Shown piece by piece: positions 17,706 to 26,397 of a stretch of DNA of 64,000 nt (position 1 is its first letter; each line of letters begins with the position of its first letter). Source of the stretch: Leptospira jelokensis (lineage in GTDB: Bacteria > Spirochaetota > Leptospiria > Leptospirales > Leptospiraceae). Location: assembly GCF_004769635.1 (NCBI RefSeq), contig NZ_RQGH01000011.1:395501-459500 (forward strand), in the 5' to 3' direction. The notes under the pieces were generated by a model, which was not told the origin of the DNA, searched no databases, and saw only the letters and a list, made by a program, of their open reading frames with translations. Made by a program: the position numbers and the translations under genes.

Positions 17706-18152
17706 ATGTCGCTTGCGAGAAAAACCGGTGCCTCTGCTTACAATGAATACAAAGCCAATGAGATATCTACCGTTAGCCAAATCAAATTGATTGTGATGTT
17801 ATTTGATGGGGCCATTCGTTTCTTAGGTGTCGCAAAAGACAACATGACTCCTAGAAAGTATGATGTGGTGAACAACAACATCATCAAAACCCAAGACATC
17901 ATTACAGAACTACTTTTGTCTCTGAATATGGAAGAGGGAAAAGAGGTAGCAAACAACCTTTTGTCACTCTACATTTACTTAAAAAAAAGGCTTCTCGAAG
18001 CCAATATGAGAAAAGATAAAGCCATCATCGACGAGTGTATTAAAATCCTCGGGGAATTAAAAAACTCTTGGGAAGAACTCGAAAAAAAAGAACCACAAAC
18101 GCCCTCGCAAAGTACAGGCCAAAGAACCACTGGAATCTCCATCACTGGTTAA
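17706..18152 (+). CDS. fliS: flagellin export chaperone FliS
   Basis: 148 residues from the ATG at 17706, which has a GGAGA ribosome-binding site eight bases upstream; the frame is open upstream but lacks similarity there. The FliS signature is clear: YNEYKANEISTVSQIKLIVMLFDGAIRFL near the N-terminus (Tyr-x-x-x-x-V/I..L..MLFDG) and all-helical architecture. It caps the C-terminus of flagellin before secretion. Here it serves periplasmic flagella, and heads a small operon with a coiled-coil protein and a J-domain protein. Confidence 0.88.
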   Translation: MSLARKTGASAYNEYKANEISTVSQIKLIVMLFDGAIRFLGVAKDNMTPRKYDVVNNNIIKTQDIITELLLSLNMEEGKEVANNLLSLYIYLKKRLLEANMRKDKAIIDECIKILGELKNSWEELEKKEPQTPSQSTGQRTTGISITG

Positions 18153-18181
18153 ATTTAATTCGCATTCAATAGTCAACTACA

Positions 18182-18589
18182 ATGAAACAAGTATCCTTCC
18201 AACAATTACTGCAAAAAAAAATCCAATTGCTTGATTCTTTGATTTCAAACCTAAAAAGGGAAGAAGAACTGCTTTCATATCGAGATGCCGATTCTGCTGT
18301 GAAAATTGAATTCAAAAATGAATCCTTGGTCCGGAAGTTAGAAGAATTGGATGCACAAATTTTAGAACACCAAGAAATGGACGTCCATACAGAAGGAGAA
18401 ATTGCCCTTTCCGAAACAGTATTTTCGAAGTTAGATGAAGCAAGAAACCTCCAACAAAAAGTCCAAGAATTACTTGTATTTGAAATGAATGAGAGTAAAA
18501 AAGAGTATTGGGAATTTAGTATCAAACGAAGGCTTAAGTCCCATTTGGTATTCTCCTCTGGTCTTTCATGGACAAAAAACTACTGTTAA
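18182..18589 (+). CDS. coiled-coil hypothetical protein, possible FlgN/FliT-like
   Basis: 135 residues, almost entirely helical and charged (LLQKKIQLLDSLISNLKREEELL at the N-terminus, long heptad stretches after). The size, position right after fliS and helical hairpin pattern recall flagellar chaperones FlgN/FliT, but no diagnostic motif is visible, so this is a guess. Ends 22 bases inside the following J-domain gene, indicating coupling. Confidence 0.62.
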   Translation: MKQVSFQQLLQKKIQLLDSLISNLKREEELLSYRDADSAVKIEFKNESLVRKLEELDAQILEHQEMDVHTEGEIALSETVFSKLDEARNLQQKVQELLVFEMNESKKEYWEFSIKRRLKSHLVFSSGLSWTKNYC

Positions 18590-19152
18590 ATGACTCCCTT
18601 CAGTTTTTAGGTTTAAGTTCTGGATTTACGGAAGCAGAATTAAAAGATTCTTATCATCGATTAGCAAAAAAATACCATCCCGATACAGGTGAATTTACAA
18701 GTGATGTGATGTTTGTTGAATTGAACAAACATTATGAATCCTTAAAAGAATTCCTCCTCATCCACCCAGAGGATTCTGATATTGAACCAAGTGTTGGAGA
18801 AAGGCGTTCTCGGAAGCAGAGGAAATCTCAAAACCAATCAGATTCTGAAGAAGAGACCACCAGTCAAACGGAACCAGGGAAAACCAAACCCTCCAAAGAT
18901 CCCATTTTCCAAGAATACAAAATGGCAAAAGAGAAGGAAACGGAAGCCATCCTTCGTTATTATGAAAAACGAAACCTACATCCCATTGAACTTTCTAGTT
19001 CTTTGAACAAGGAACTCGTACAATTACAAAAAGACTTAGAACCCGTTTTGCAAGTGTATTTGAGCATTACGAAAGAACATCCAACGAGTTTGTGGGCGGC
19101 AGATGCCAAGTCTTCTTTGGAACGGTTACGTGTTTGGTGGGGAAAGGCATAA
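18568..19152 (+). CDS. J-domain (DnaJ-like) protein
   Basis: 194 residues. The N-terminal J-domain (about 5-60) contains the essential HPD tripeptide in AKKYHPDTG, which stimulates the ATPase of DnaK. A low-complexity, Ser/Gln/Lys-rich linker (about 75-110) and a helical C-terminal domain follow; there is no zinc-finger or canonical DnaJ substrate domain, so this is a class C J-protein with a specialised client. Its place after fliS hints at a flagellar client, which is inference. It overlaps the upstream gene by 22 bases. Confidence 0.78.
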   Translation: MDKKLLLNDSLQFLGLSSGFTEAELKDSYHRLAKKYHPDTGEFTSDVMFVELNKHYESLKEFLLIHPEDSDIEPSVGERRSRKQRKSQNQSDSEEETTSQTEPGKTKPSKDPIFQEYKMAKEKETEAILRYYEKRNLHPIELSSSLNKELVQLQKDLEPVLQVYLSITKEHPTSLWAADAKSSLERLRVWWGKA

Positions 19153-19153
19153 A

Positions 19154-19182
19154 AAAAGAGCCGAAAAAACTTCAGCTCTTTT
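19154..19182 (+). terminator. terminator after the fliS operon
   Basis: AAAAGAGC (19154-19161) pairs with GCTCTTTT (19175-19182) around a 13-base loop that begins just after the J-domain gene stop. Oligo-A and oligo-T flanks make it potentially bidirectional. Confidence 0.65.
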
Positions 19183-19195
19183 CAAATCAATTTGG

Positions 19196-19248
19196 AAAAT
19201 CATCCCTTGCCTTAGCACGTTGTCCATGCCAAGGGAGGGAATGATTTT
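19196..19248 (-). terminator. probable terminator of the TRAP operon
   Basis: AAAATCAT-CCCTTG (19196-19209) pairs with CAAGGG and ATGATTTT (19230-19248), with a five-base bulge (AGGGA). It lies just downstream of the dctM stop on the minus strand. Confidence 0.35.
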
Positions 19249-19266
19249 TGGTTCCTTTCAATTTTC

Positions 19267-20568
19267 TTAAGGGTTCGGTGTTACCGCATCTCCACCAACA
19301 AGTCCAAGTGAAATCTCAGGGATCCAACTGATGAGGATGAGACCAATCAGGAAAAGTCCTACAATGGGAGCTACCGATTGGATGACCTTTCCTAACGGTT
19401 GTTTGAAGATCCCTGATGCCACAAATAGGTTTACTCCCACAGGAGGAGTGAGGTAACCAATCTCCAAGTTCACAATCATGATGATCCCGAAATGCACTGG
19501 ATTGATTCCATAATTGATCGCCATGGGAGCAAGGAGCGGAGCAAGCACCAAAATCGCACTCATGATATCCATAAACATCCCTACAATGAGTAAAAGGATA
19601 TTCACACCGATGAGGAAGGTGACGGGGCTTGAAATGAGTTCAGACATCTTTGCCACGAGGTTTTGTGGGATTTCGTTTTCGATCATAAACTTATTCAAAC
19701 TCACCGCAAGGATGAGAATGAGGAATAAGATCCCAAGCATCTCGGCACTTTCAGCCATGATCTTTGGAATTTTAGGAAAACTCAATTCTTTGTGGATGAA
19801 GACTTCCACGAGGATGGCATAAAAGACGGCGATCGCCGCTGATTCTGTTGCAGTGAAAAATCCAGAGTAAATCCCACCCAAAATTACCACAGGCATCAGG
19901 AGGGCAAGGACCCCTTCTTTCCATGCAATCCGAATCTCTGCCCAGTCCCATTTCCCACGACCAACATTTCCAGCGCGGAGCACAGAATAGATCATAAGGA
20001 GGGACATGAGTAAAATCCCAGGGCCGATCCCTGCAATGAAAAGATCGGTTACGGAAACTCCCACCATAATGGCATACACGATCATAGGGATACTTGGAGG
20101 GATGATGATCCCGAGAGTTCCCCCAGAGGCAAGTAAACCCATTGAAAATTGAGTTGGGTATCCAGCCTTAGTCAGTGAAGGATACATAAGTCCCCCGATC
20201 GCAATGAGAGTCACGGGAGAAGATCCAGAGATGGCGGCAAAGATCCCACAAGAGAAAACACCAGCAATCGCAAGGCCTGCAGGAATCGGAGCCGTCATCG
20301 CTTGTGCGATACGGATGAGCCTACGTGCAATGCTACCATGGGTCATCAAATTCCCTGCGATGATGAAAAGTGGAATCGCAAGTAGGATTTCCTTATCACC
20401 AGCAAAAAACAAATCCCCCACAATGCTATTGAGTTCATGGAAAGACTCAAGTGGTGGGTCTGGTAAAAAGTAATAACAATACACAGTGATGGCACCCATA
20501 AGTACGATCAAAGGTTGTCTGAGTAAAATTAACGCAAGTAAGAGTACAAGAATTCCCCAAGAACCCAT
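19267..20568 (-). CDS. dctM: TRAP transporter large permease (DctM)
   Basis: 433 residues, about twelve membrane helices with the re-entrant GGxxGIIIPPSIPMI segment (near 150-165) and the C-terminal TPPVGVNLFV motif of the DctM/ion transporter superfamily. It couples solute uptake to a sodium or proton gradient together with DctQ. The ATG overlaps the dctQ stop (TAATG). Last gene of the tatT-dctP-dctQ-dctM operon. Confidence 0.94.
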   Translation of the reverse strand: MGSWGILVLLLALILLRQPLIVLMGAITVYCYYFLPDPPLESFHELNSIVGDLFFAGDKEILLAIPLFIIAGNLMTHGSIARRLIRIAQAMTAPIPAGLAIAGVFSCGIFAAISGSSPVTLIAIGGLMYPSLTKAGYPTQFSMGLLASGGTLGIIIPPSIPMIVYAIMVGVSVTDLFIAGIGPGILLMSLLMIYSVLRAGNVGRGKWDWAEIRIAWKEGVLALLMPVVILGGIYSGFFTATESAAIAVFYAILVEVFIHKELSFPKIPKIMAESAEMLGILFLILILAVSLNKFMIENEIPQNLVAKMSELISSPVTFLIGVNILLLIVGMFMDIMSAILVLAPLLAPMAINYGINPVHFGIIMIVNLEIGYLTPPVGVNLFVASGIFKQPLGKVIQSVAPIVGLFLIGLILISWIPEISLGLVGGDAVTPNP

Positions 20569-21263
20569 TAGCGATTCCCTCCTGAATTCGATTCGGAAAG
20601 TTCTTTTTCCGCAAGTTCCAAGGCTTCTGTCGCCTCATTGATGTCAGATGGGATGAGTGCTGGAAAAATTCCATAACACAAATGTCGAAACCCCATCGAA
20701 ATAAAAATATAAGGGAAAATCAATTGGACTTTCCATAAGTGGATTTCTGTTACAGGGTTTACTTCATCTAAGCTGATACTTTCTAAAACATAAATAACGG
20801 ATAAATATGCTAAGAATAAAAAGAATAGGGCAATCACCCATTGTTCGATGATCTTTACATAATGTAATATTGCTTTTGGTAATACTTTATCAGCAATTTC
20901 AGGTCTTAGGTGAGAACCCTTTGCACTTGCAAGGGCAGAACCAAATAAACCACCCCATAACATAAAATAGAGGGACAACTTTTGTGCCCAAATGATCCCA
21001 CCAAGGCCAAGCCACTCTAAAAAAGAAGAGGTTCCACCATGAATGGATTCTGCTATGTAGACACTCCAATCACCAATGAATCCTGCGACTCCAGTGTTTG
21101 GATAGGCTTCCGAGATTTCTAATGTCCAACTTAAAACTTTATCGATGACCTCTCTTTTGGAGACGTCAGCAATCATGAGAAGAGTGAGCAGAAGGAAACA
21201 AATTCCCCCTGCCCATTTCTCGCCGAAACTCAAAGTATTTAGAATTCGTTCGACGAATTTCAT
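20568..21263 (-). CDS. dctQ: TRAP transporter small permease (DctQ), enlarged
   Basis: 231 residues with four membrane helices; the LRPEIADK motif of DctQ follows helix 2. It is longer than usual (typically 160-190) because about 50 residues are inserted between helix 1 and helix 2, and it has a Glu-rich C-terminal extension. The inserted segment (around 45-90) contains Trp/Gly-rich sequence that could form an extra periplasmic loop or helix contacting the substrate-binding protein. Gap of 21 bases after dctP. Confidence 0.86.
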   Translation of the reverse strand: MKFVERILNTLSFGEKWAGGICFLLLTLLMIADVSKREVIDKVLSWTLEISEAYPNTGVAGFIGDWSVYIAESIHGGTSSFLEWLGLGGIIWAQKLSLYFMLWGGLFGSALASAKGSHLRPEIADKVLPKAILHYVKIIEQWVIALFFLFLAYLSVIYVLESISLDEVNPVTEIHLWKVQLIFPYIFISMGFRHLCYGIFPALIPSDINEATEALELAEKELSESNSGGNR

Positions 21264-21284
21264 TTATCTATATCCTACCTTACT

Positions 21285-22292
21285 CTAACCGCCACAAGCT
21301 GCTTTTGCTTTTTGGATTTTATCGTAGATCTGTTTTGATTGACCACCAATTTTTCCAACAACTTGAGTTGCAACGGCATTTCCCGCTGCTTTGAACCCTG
21401 CAAGGTCAGACGCCGAAGGTTCATACACTTGCACATCTGCTTTTTTTAGGGTCGCAATCATATTCTTTTCAATGGAACGAACCGCTTGTCTTGCACCTGG
21501 AGCCAATTTATTCCCTTCGCCCATCAGTGTTTTCTTTTGTTCGTCGTTCAAAGTGTCCCAATACTTCTTAGAGTAGAGGATGGCTGCTGGTTGGTAGATG
21601 TGGCGTGTCAAAGTGAAATATTTGATCGCTGTTTGCCATTCTGCCGCAAGAGTGAAAAGTGGAGTGTTGTCAAAACCTTCTACCACCCCAGTTTGTAAGG
21701 AAGGTAATACTTCGGGAATCGCAATCGGAATTCCACTCACTCCAAGTTGTTTCCAATATGCAATGTGAACAGGAGACTCTTGGATTCTGATTTTGATTCC
21801 TTTTAAATCTTCTGGTTTTTTGACTGGAGCGGATTTGGTACCAATGGAACGGTATCCGTTTTCTGCCCAAGTAACAAAAATAAGTCCTTTTGATTCAAAA
21901 AGTTTTCTAAAGTCTTCTAATAAGTGTTCGTCGAGAACACAATCTGCTTGCGCATAAGAATTGAAGAGATAAGGGATCTCAAGAACGTTCAATTCTTTTA
22001 CAGTGTTCGCAAGTGCTCCTGCTGTGAGACCAGCTCCTTGCAGTTTTCCTCGGATGACTTGTTGGAGGATTTCGTTTTCTCCACCCATTTGTCCACCAGG
22101 ATAAATTTTGAATTTGATTTGTCCTTGGGATTCACTCTCGATTTTCTTTTTGATTTTTGCTAACTCGTTTGCCCAAGGTGAACCTTCGGGAGCTACGGTT
22201 GCTAGTTTAACAGTTGTTTGGGCAAAAAGACCCCCACTGATCGTGAGGGTAATACTTACACAAACTAAATATTTTAGCTGTTTTAAAAACAT
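21285..22292 (-). CDS. dctP: TRAP substrate-binding protein (DctP/TatP type)
   Basis: 335 residues with a Sec signal peptide cleaved after GLFAQ, so it is periplasmic and soluble rather than a lipoprotein. The DctP fold is evident: KLATVAPEGSPW at the mature N-terminus, GGENEILQQV, and the ligand-binding Arg in GIKIRIQESP. The neighbouring TatT lipoprotein places it with the TatP(T) group described in Treponema pallidum (Tp0957/Tp0956), in which the binding protein docks on a TPR trimer. The ligand is unknown; hydrophobic or organic-acid ligands are proposed for the family. Good RBS (AGGAGA). Confidence 0.92.
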   Translation of the reverse strand: MFLKQLKYLVCVSITLTISGGLFAQTTVKLATVAPEGSPWANELAKIKKKIESESQGQIKFKIYPGGQMGGENEILQQVIRGKLQGAGLTAGALANTVKELNVLEIPYLFNSYAQADCVLDEHLLEDFRKLFESKGLIFVTWAENGYRSIGTKSAPVKKPEDLKGIKIRIQESPVHIAYWKQLGVSGIPIAIPEVLPSLQTGVVEGFDNTPLFTLAAEWQTAIKYFTLTRHIYQPAAILYSKKYWDTLNDEQKKTLMGEGNKLAPGARQAVRSIEKNMIATLKKADVQVYEPSASDLAGFKAAGNAVATQVVGKIGGQSKQIYDKIQKAKAACGG

Positions 22293-22312
22293 CTAGTTCT
22301 CCTAGTAATGGT

Positions 22313-23215
22313 TTATAGTTCGTCGAGAAGTTTTTTCGCTTTTCGTTGTTCTACGATTTGGTCTGCTTCGATTTCAGGTAAAGACGATGCTTTTCCTTTT
22401 ATTACGAATTCCAATTGTTTTTTGAATTTGTCTTCGTTTCCTTTTAAGCGGCTTTCTGCATAAAGGACACGAACTGCAAAATAGTTCGGGTGTTTTGCAA
22501 TGGCTTCTTCAAAGTATTTGTCAGCCAATTTTTTGTCGCCCGTAGGGGAGAGAGCATTACTTGCCGCATCATAACGTAATGTTGCTGCATAGAAGTATTC
22601 TTTACCCATTGCTTTTTCGATTTCTTTTACGCGGTTTACCATCGCAGAGAATTTAGAACGGTTTGACAATAGAGTTGTGAATCCCACTAAACGAGACCAC
22701 TTTCCAAGAGATGCATACCTCCAGTAGAGTCCGTCAATATCTTCTGGTCCTAAAACATCGAGAGCTTTCTCGATTTCTAATCCTTCTTTTACCACTTTGT
22801 CTCTAAATTTTGGATTCATTGCAAGGGCTGCTTCACACCAGTTCACAGCGGCGTCATAAAATTGGATGGATTCTTCTTTTACCTTTGCATCTTCATCAGC
22901 ATCACCTGTGAGTTTCAACCAGAGGTGTCCGTCACCCATAAGGTAATTACCACGGCATAACATCACTTTTACGTCAGTGTATTGTGGGTTTTCGATCGCA
23001 AATTTTTCTAAACTAACAAGTGCTTGGCGAAGGTCTTGTTCGTTGTGTCTGTTTTTCCAAAGTTTTTCAATATCAGCTGGAAGTTTCGCAGGTGTCGCCG
23101 ATCGCGTTACGTCCGAGGCAGAGATTTTCACTTGTCTTGATTTTCCACAAGCAACCACAGAAACGAGCACTAGTGTTGCGAGTGCGATTTTTGACCAATT
23201 TTTTGTTTGGTTCAT
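22313..23215 (-). CDS. tatT: TatT-type TPR lipoprotein of a TRAP transporter
   Basis: 300 residues from the preferred start at 23215, which has GGAGG upstream. Its signal peptide ends SVVA-C (Cys23). The mature protein is helical with TPR-like pairs and matches the TRAP-associated TatT family (T. pallidum Tp0956): the segments DGLYWRYASLGKW and ALAMNPKFRD look like the family core. Tp0956 forms trimers with a channel that receives the binding protein. First gene of the TRAP operon, 20 bases before dctP. The frame extends to 23290, but that part is not lipoprotein-like. Confidence 0.85.
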   Translation of the reverse strand: MNQTKNWSKIALATLVLVSVVACGKSRQVKISASDVTRSATPAKLPADIEKLWKNRHNEQDLRQALVSLEKFAIENPQYTDVKVMLCRGNYLMGDGHLWLKLTGDADEDAKVKEESIQFYDAAVNWCEAALAMNPKFRDKVVKEGLEIEKALDVLGPEDIDGLYWRYASLGKWSRLVGFTTLLSNRSKFSAMVNRVKEIEKAMGKEYFYAATLRYDAASNALSPTGDKKLADKYFEEAIAKHPNYFAVRVLYAESRLKGNEDKFKKQLEFVIKGKASSLPEIEADQIVEQRKAKKLLDEL

Positions 23216-23351
23216 TTTTTCATCATCCTCCAAAAATGTTTGGGATTTCTCCCTTTCTATTTGTAGCATCAAAAGGGAATTTTGGGGCAAAATTTTAGAG
23301 AAATTCTAAAAAAAGCACAAAGAAATCCCATGATTCCGGAAAAAAATACAC

Positions 23352-23368
23352 GCATTTGACTTAAATGC
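23352..23368 (-). terminator. weak terminator-like hairpin before tatT
   Basis: GCATTT (23352-23357) and AAATGC (23363-23368) form a 6-bp stem followed on the minus strand by GTGTATTTTTTT. It lies just after the stop of the 23.4-kb lipoprotein gene. The stem is short. Confidence 0.3.
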
Positions 23369-23382
23369 AAGAAAGTTTTATT

Positions 23383-23868
23383 TTATGGGACAATAAGCGT
23401 ATTAGAAGGTGGGGATACTCTGTACGAACTGGTGTTATTGGATAAATTCACCGCAAGTCCCAAAGTGCGAAGGGAAATATGGTTTCCTGGGGTCAAAGTG
23501 GCAAAAATCCGACAAGAAACCCCAGCTGTATTGGCGTTTTGTGAAGGATCCACTTCGAAGGTGTATTCAATCGGTTGGACAATGGCTGTTTGGGCCAGTA
23601 GGCATTGGGCTCCTTGGTTCAAATCGCTCGGATTTTGCGCAAGTGCTTCCGTTGGCGCCTCAAAAAGCCTGTATCCTTGGAAAATGAGCTCAGGGTTTTG
23701 GGCCCTTACCTTGATCGTGAAGTTAGAATTTCCGTTATTTGTGATGGAAATGAGGGTCGGAGGAGCCTGGACCGAGGCTGTTGTGGAATAATTGGTACAA
23801 GCTCCCAAAAGCAAAACAAAAAAGAAGGGAAAGGCCAGCCGGTAAAACGAAAAATTGGGTCCGATCAT
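23383..23868 (-). CDS. hypothetical lipoprotein, 161 aa
   Basis: Start at 23868 forms ATGA with the dedA stop (four-base overlap). The signal peptide ends LLGA-C (Cys24). The mature part is Asn/Thr/Ser-rich, beta-type, with paired Cys residues that could form a disulfide in the periplasm. No family recognised. Upstream in-frame sequence to 23976 lies within dedA and is a shadow. Coupled to dedA, so co-expressed. Confidence 0.7.
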   Translation of the reverse strand: MIGPNFSFYRLAFPFFFVLLLGACTNYSTTASVQAPPTLISITNNGNSNFTIKVRAQNPELIFQGYRLFEAPTEALAQNPSDLNQGAQCLLAQTAIVQPIEYTFEVDPSQNANTAGVSCRIFATLTPGNHISLRTLGLAVNLSNNTSSYRVSPPSNTLIVP

Positions 23869-24485
23869 GTTTTGTTTTGTCCTTCGCGGCGTTTTTTCCT
23901 CCAAAAGAAGAATCCTATCAGTAAAAGACCAAGTGCCACTAAAACCAAAATGATGGTTTGCCCACTGCGAACCCAAGTCATCAGTTCATCAAAATTATGA
24001 GCAAAATAATACCCTAAATACACCCAAATGGGCACGGAGATCAAGGCGGCAAATCCGTCTGTGAGGAGGAATAAAAGGAAACTAATTTGTTTCGATGTGC
24101 CTGCGGTAAAAAAAATGGGCATCCGAAGTCCCGGCATAAAACGGCCCACAAAGACAACCCAACGTCCATACTTTTTAAATTGTTCGCGGACTTTATCAAA
24201 TCGTTCTGGGTGGAGGACGGTGCGTAGTACGGGCAAACTGAGTGCTCTCTCCCCGTAATGACTCCCAAGCCAAAACACAAAACTATCGCCAATCAAAACC
24301 CCTGCCATACCGACAAAGAACATCACATGTACATTGGCATACCCAAGCCCAGAGATCACACCACCTGCGGTGAGAGAAATGTCTTCTGGAACAGGAAGCC
24401 CAAACCCACAGAGGATCAGAATTCCGAAAACGGCAAAATAACCGTATTGCATAAAAAGGGAAACTAAGGTTTGTAGAAAGTCCAT
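23865..24485 (-). CDS. DedA-family membrane protein
   Basis: 206 residues, DedA/VTT (SNARE-associated) family of lipid scramblase or flippase-like membrane proteins. Hallmarks: GLPVPEDISLTAGG near 29-42 with the acidic pair, GDSFVFWLGSHYGE, and the re-entrant Arg-rich FVGRFMPGLRMPIFFTAG. Implicated in undecaprenyl-phosphate and phospholipid recycling. The C-terminus is very basic. A lipoprotein gene overlaps its stop. Confidence 0.9.
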   Translation of the reverse strand: MDFLQTLVSLFMQYGYFAVFGILILCGFGLPVPEDISLTAGGVISGLGYANVHVMFFVGMAGVLIGDSFVFWLGSHYGERALSLPVLRTVLHPERFDKVREQFKKYGRWVVFVGRFMPGLRMPIFFTAGTSKQISFLLFLLTDGFAALISVPIWVYLGYYFAHNFDELMTWVRSGQTIILVLVALGLLLIGFFFWRKKRREGQNKT

Positions 24486-24534
24486 GAGGGATTTATACTG
24501 ATTTTATGGTTTCGTTGAAAAAGGAAAGAGATTT

Positions 24535-25704
24535 ATGAAGAAAGGGAGAAATGAACTCCTAGCGGAAGAAGAAAAAATCCTTGCACCTTATGCTGTGAGT
24601 AGCCGAAATTCTGGCTCTCGCGCGTATGAAGAACCGGAACATCCATACCGATTGCCATTCCAAAGAGACAAAGATCGTATCATCCACTCTCACGCGTTCA
24701 AACGTTTGGAATACAAAACCCAAGTGTTTGTGTATTCAGAAGGGGACCATTTTAGAAACCGACTCACCCATACCTTGGAAGTGGCAGGCATTTCGAAAAC
24801 CATTTCAAAGGTGTTAGGCTTAAATGAAGACTTAAGTGAAACCATTGCTCTGGCACATGATCTTGGCCATTCTCCATTTGGGCATGCAGGGCAAGAAGCC
24901 CTTGCGGAACTCATGAAAGATAAGGGAGGGTTTGAACACAACAAACAATCCTTACGAGTGGTGCAAAAACTGGAACGTAGGTATCCGGATTTTCCTGGAT
25001 TGAACTTATGTGAAGAAACCTTACTTGGCATTATGAAACATGGGGGTGGATACGAAACAACGCAACTACTAGAAGTCAGACGAACCCTTGGTCCATCCCT
25101 TGAGGCACTTGTTGTGGATGTATCAGATGAGATTACGTATAGCGCTCATGACACAGAGGATGGATTGGAGAGCGGTTTATTAAAGTTAGAAGATGTGAAA
25201 CAATTATCGATTTGGAAACGAATTGAATCTAGTTTGCCCAATTCAGAAAAAAAATCAGATTTACATTCACATTCCATCTCAAGGTCCATTGGAAGGGTGT
25301 TACTCAATCTAATGGTTTCCGATTTGGTTGATACCACCCACCAAACCTTATCAAAACACAAAATTGAATCCAGAGAGTCAATTGCAAAGGCTTACCAAAA
25401 TAAAATCAAATTGGTTCATTTTTCAGAAGAATTTCAAAAAGAGTTTACTGAGTTAAAACAGTATTTATTTCAAAATTTATACAGGCATCCAGAAGTCTCG
25501 AGGATGAGTGAACGTGGGAAGGAAACAATTTATCTACTCTTCAAACATTTTGAAACCCATCCCGAGTCCATCCCGGAATCGTACAGAAAGAGAGAGGGGG
25601 AAGATGGTCGTATGAGAATTATTTGTGATTACATTGCTGGCATGACGGATCGGTATGCAATCGAAAAATTAAAACGAGAAGGGATCTTGTGGTTTCCTTA
25701 TTGA
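24535..25704 (+). CDS. dgt: dGTPase-like HD-domain triphosphohydrolase
   Basis: 389 residues. HD metal ligands are clear: His79 (RLTHTLEV), His108-Asp109 (ALAHDLGHSPFGH) and Asp198 (DVSDEITYSAHD). The N-terminal YRLPFQRDKDRIIHS segment and overall length match the deoxyguanosinetriphosphate triphosphohydrolase-like (Dgt type 2) proteins, which split dNTPs into nucleosides and triphosphate. It may control dNTP pools; substrate preference is not certain. Monocistronic, divergent from dedA. Confidence 0.9.
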   Translation: MKKGRNELLAEEEKILAPYAVSSRNSGSRAYEEPEHPYRLPFQRDKDRIIHSHAFKRLEYKTQVFVYSEGDHFRNRLTHTLEVAGISKTISKVLGLNEDLSETIALAHDLGHSPFGHAGQEALAELMKDKGGFEHNKQSLRVVQKLERRYPDFPGLNLCEETLLGIMKHGGGYETTQLLEVRRTLGPSLEALVVDVSDEITYSAHDTEDGLESGLLKLEDVKQLSIWKRIESSLPNSEKKSDLHSHSISRSIGRVLLNLMVSDLVDTTHQTLSKHKIESRESIAKAYQNKIKLVHFSEEFQKEFTELKQYLFQNLYRHPEVSRMSERGKETIYLLFKHFETHPESIPESYRKREGEDGRMRIICDYIAGMTDRYAIEKLKREGILWFPY

Positions 25705-25771
25705 GTTTTCTCGTATCTCGTTTGGATTGTTGGTTGCTAAAAACAAAAAAAAGTATTAAAAGATCGAGGTT

Positions 25772-26383
25772 ATGATGTACGGACTTTATTCCCATCCCAA
25801 TTCAACCTATAGCAAACGTGTTCATATTTATTTGAAGTTTCGGAATTTGGAATATGAAACCATCCATGTAGCCCTTGACAAATTGGAGAACCGAAAAAAA
25901 CCATTTTTATCCATCAATCCCTACGGGAAGGTTCCTGTGTTAAAAGAAGGAGAATTCCTTTTGTCAGAATCATCAGCAATCATACGTTATCTGGAAGAAA
26001 AACATAAGTTTGCAAATCCATTGTTTCCTGAAGATCCAAAACAAAGAGCTATTTTAAACCAAATGATCAACCAATGTGAAACAGAGTTTTGTTTTCCCGG
26101 GAGTGTGATTTATTTTGCTAAAAAATTTGTTCCAGAAGAAAATTGGGAACCAAAACGAATGAAGGATTCTTCCAAACGGATTGGAAGGCATTTTGATATT
26201 ATTGAAACTATTTTAGCAAAAGAAAATTATTTGTTTGGGAATCAATTTGGTGTTTTAGAAATTTTATACGCACCCTTTATTGATCATGTTTCGATGATGG
26301 AGACGAAGTTACCGAAGCCGGTGGAAGATTGGATTGATAGAGTCCTTCACAATCCTTCCGTGAAACAAGTATTAAAACCATAA
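25772..26383 (+). CDS. glutathione S-transferase family protein
   Basis: 203 residues with the thioredoxin-like N-terminal domain (1-77; SHPNSTYSKRVHIYL, NPYGKVPVL with the cis-Pro, and ESSAII for the gamma-Glu site) and an all-helical C-terminal domain with a shortened last helix. A Ser/Tyr near 10-14 could activate glutathione. Leptospira have limited thiol metabolism, so the co-substrate is uncertain. Convergent with the phosphorylase-like gene, 14 bases apart. Confidence 0.85.
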   Translation: MMYGLYSHPNSTYSKRVHIYLKFRNLEYETIHVALDKLENRKKPFLSINPYGKVPVLKEGEFLLSESSAIIRYLEEKHKFANPLFPEDPKQRAILNQMINQCETEFCFPGSVIYFAKKFVPEENWEPKRMKDSSKRIGRHFDIIETILAKENYLFGNQFGVLEILYAPFIDHVSMMETKLPKPVEDWIDRVLHNPSVKQVLKP

Positions 26384-26397
26384 TACAGTGAAAACTC

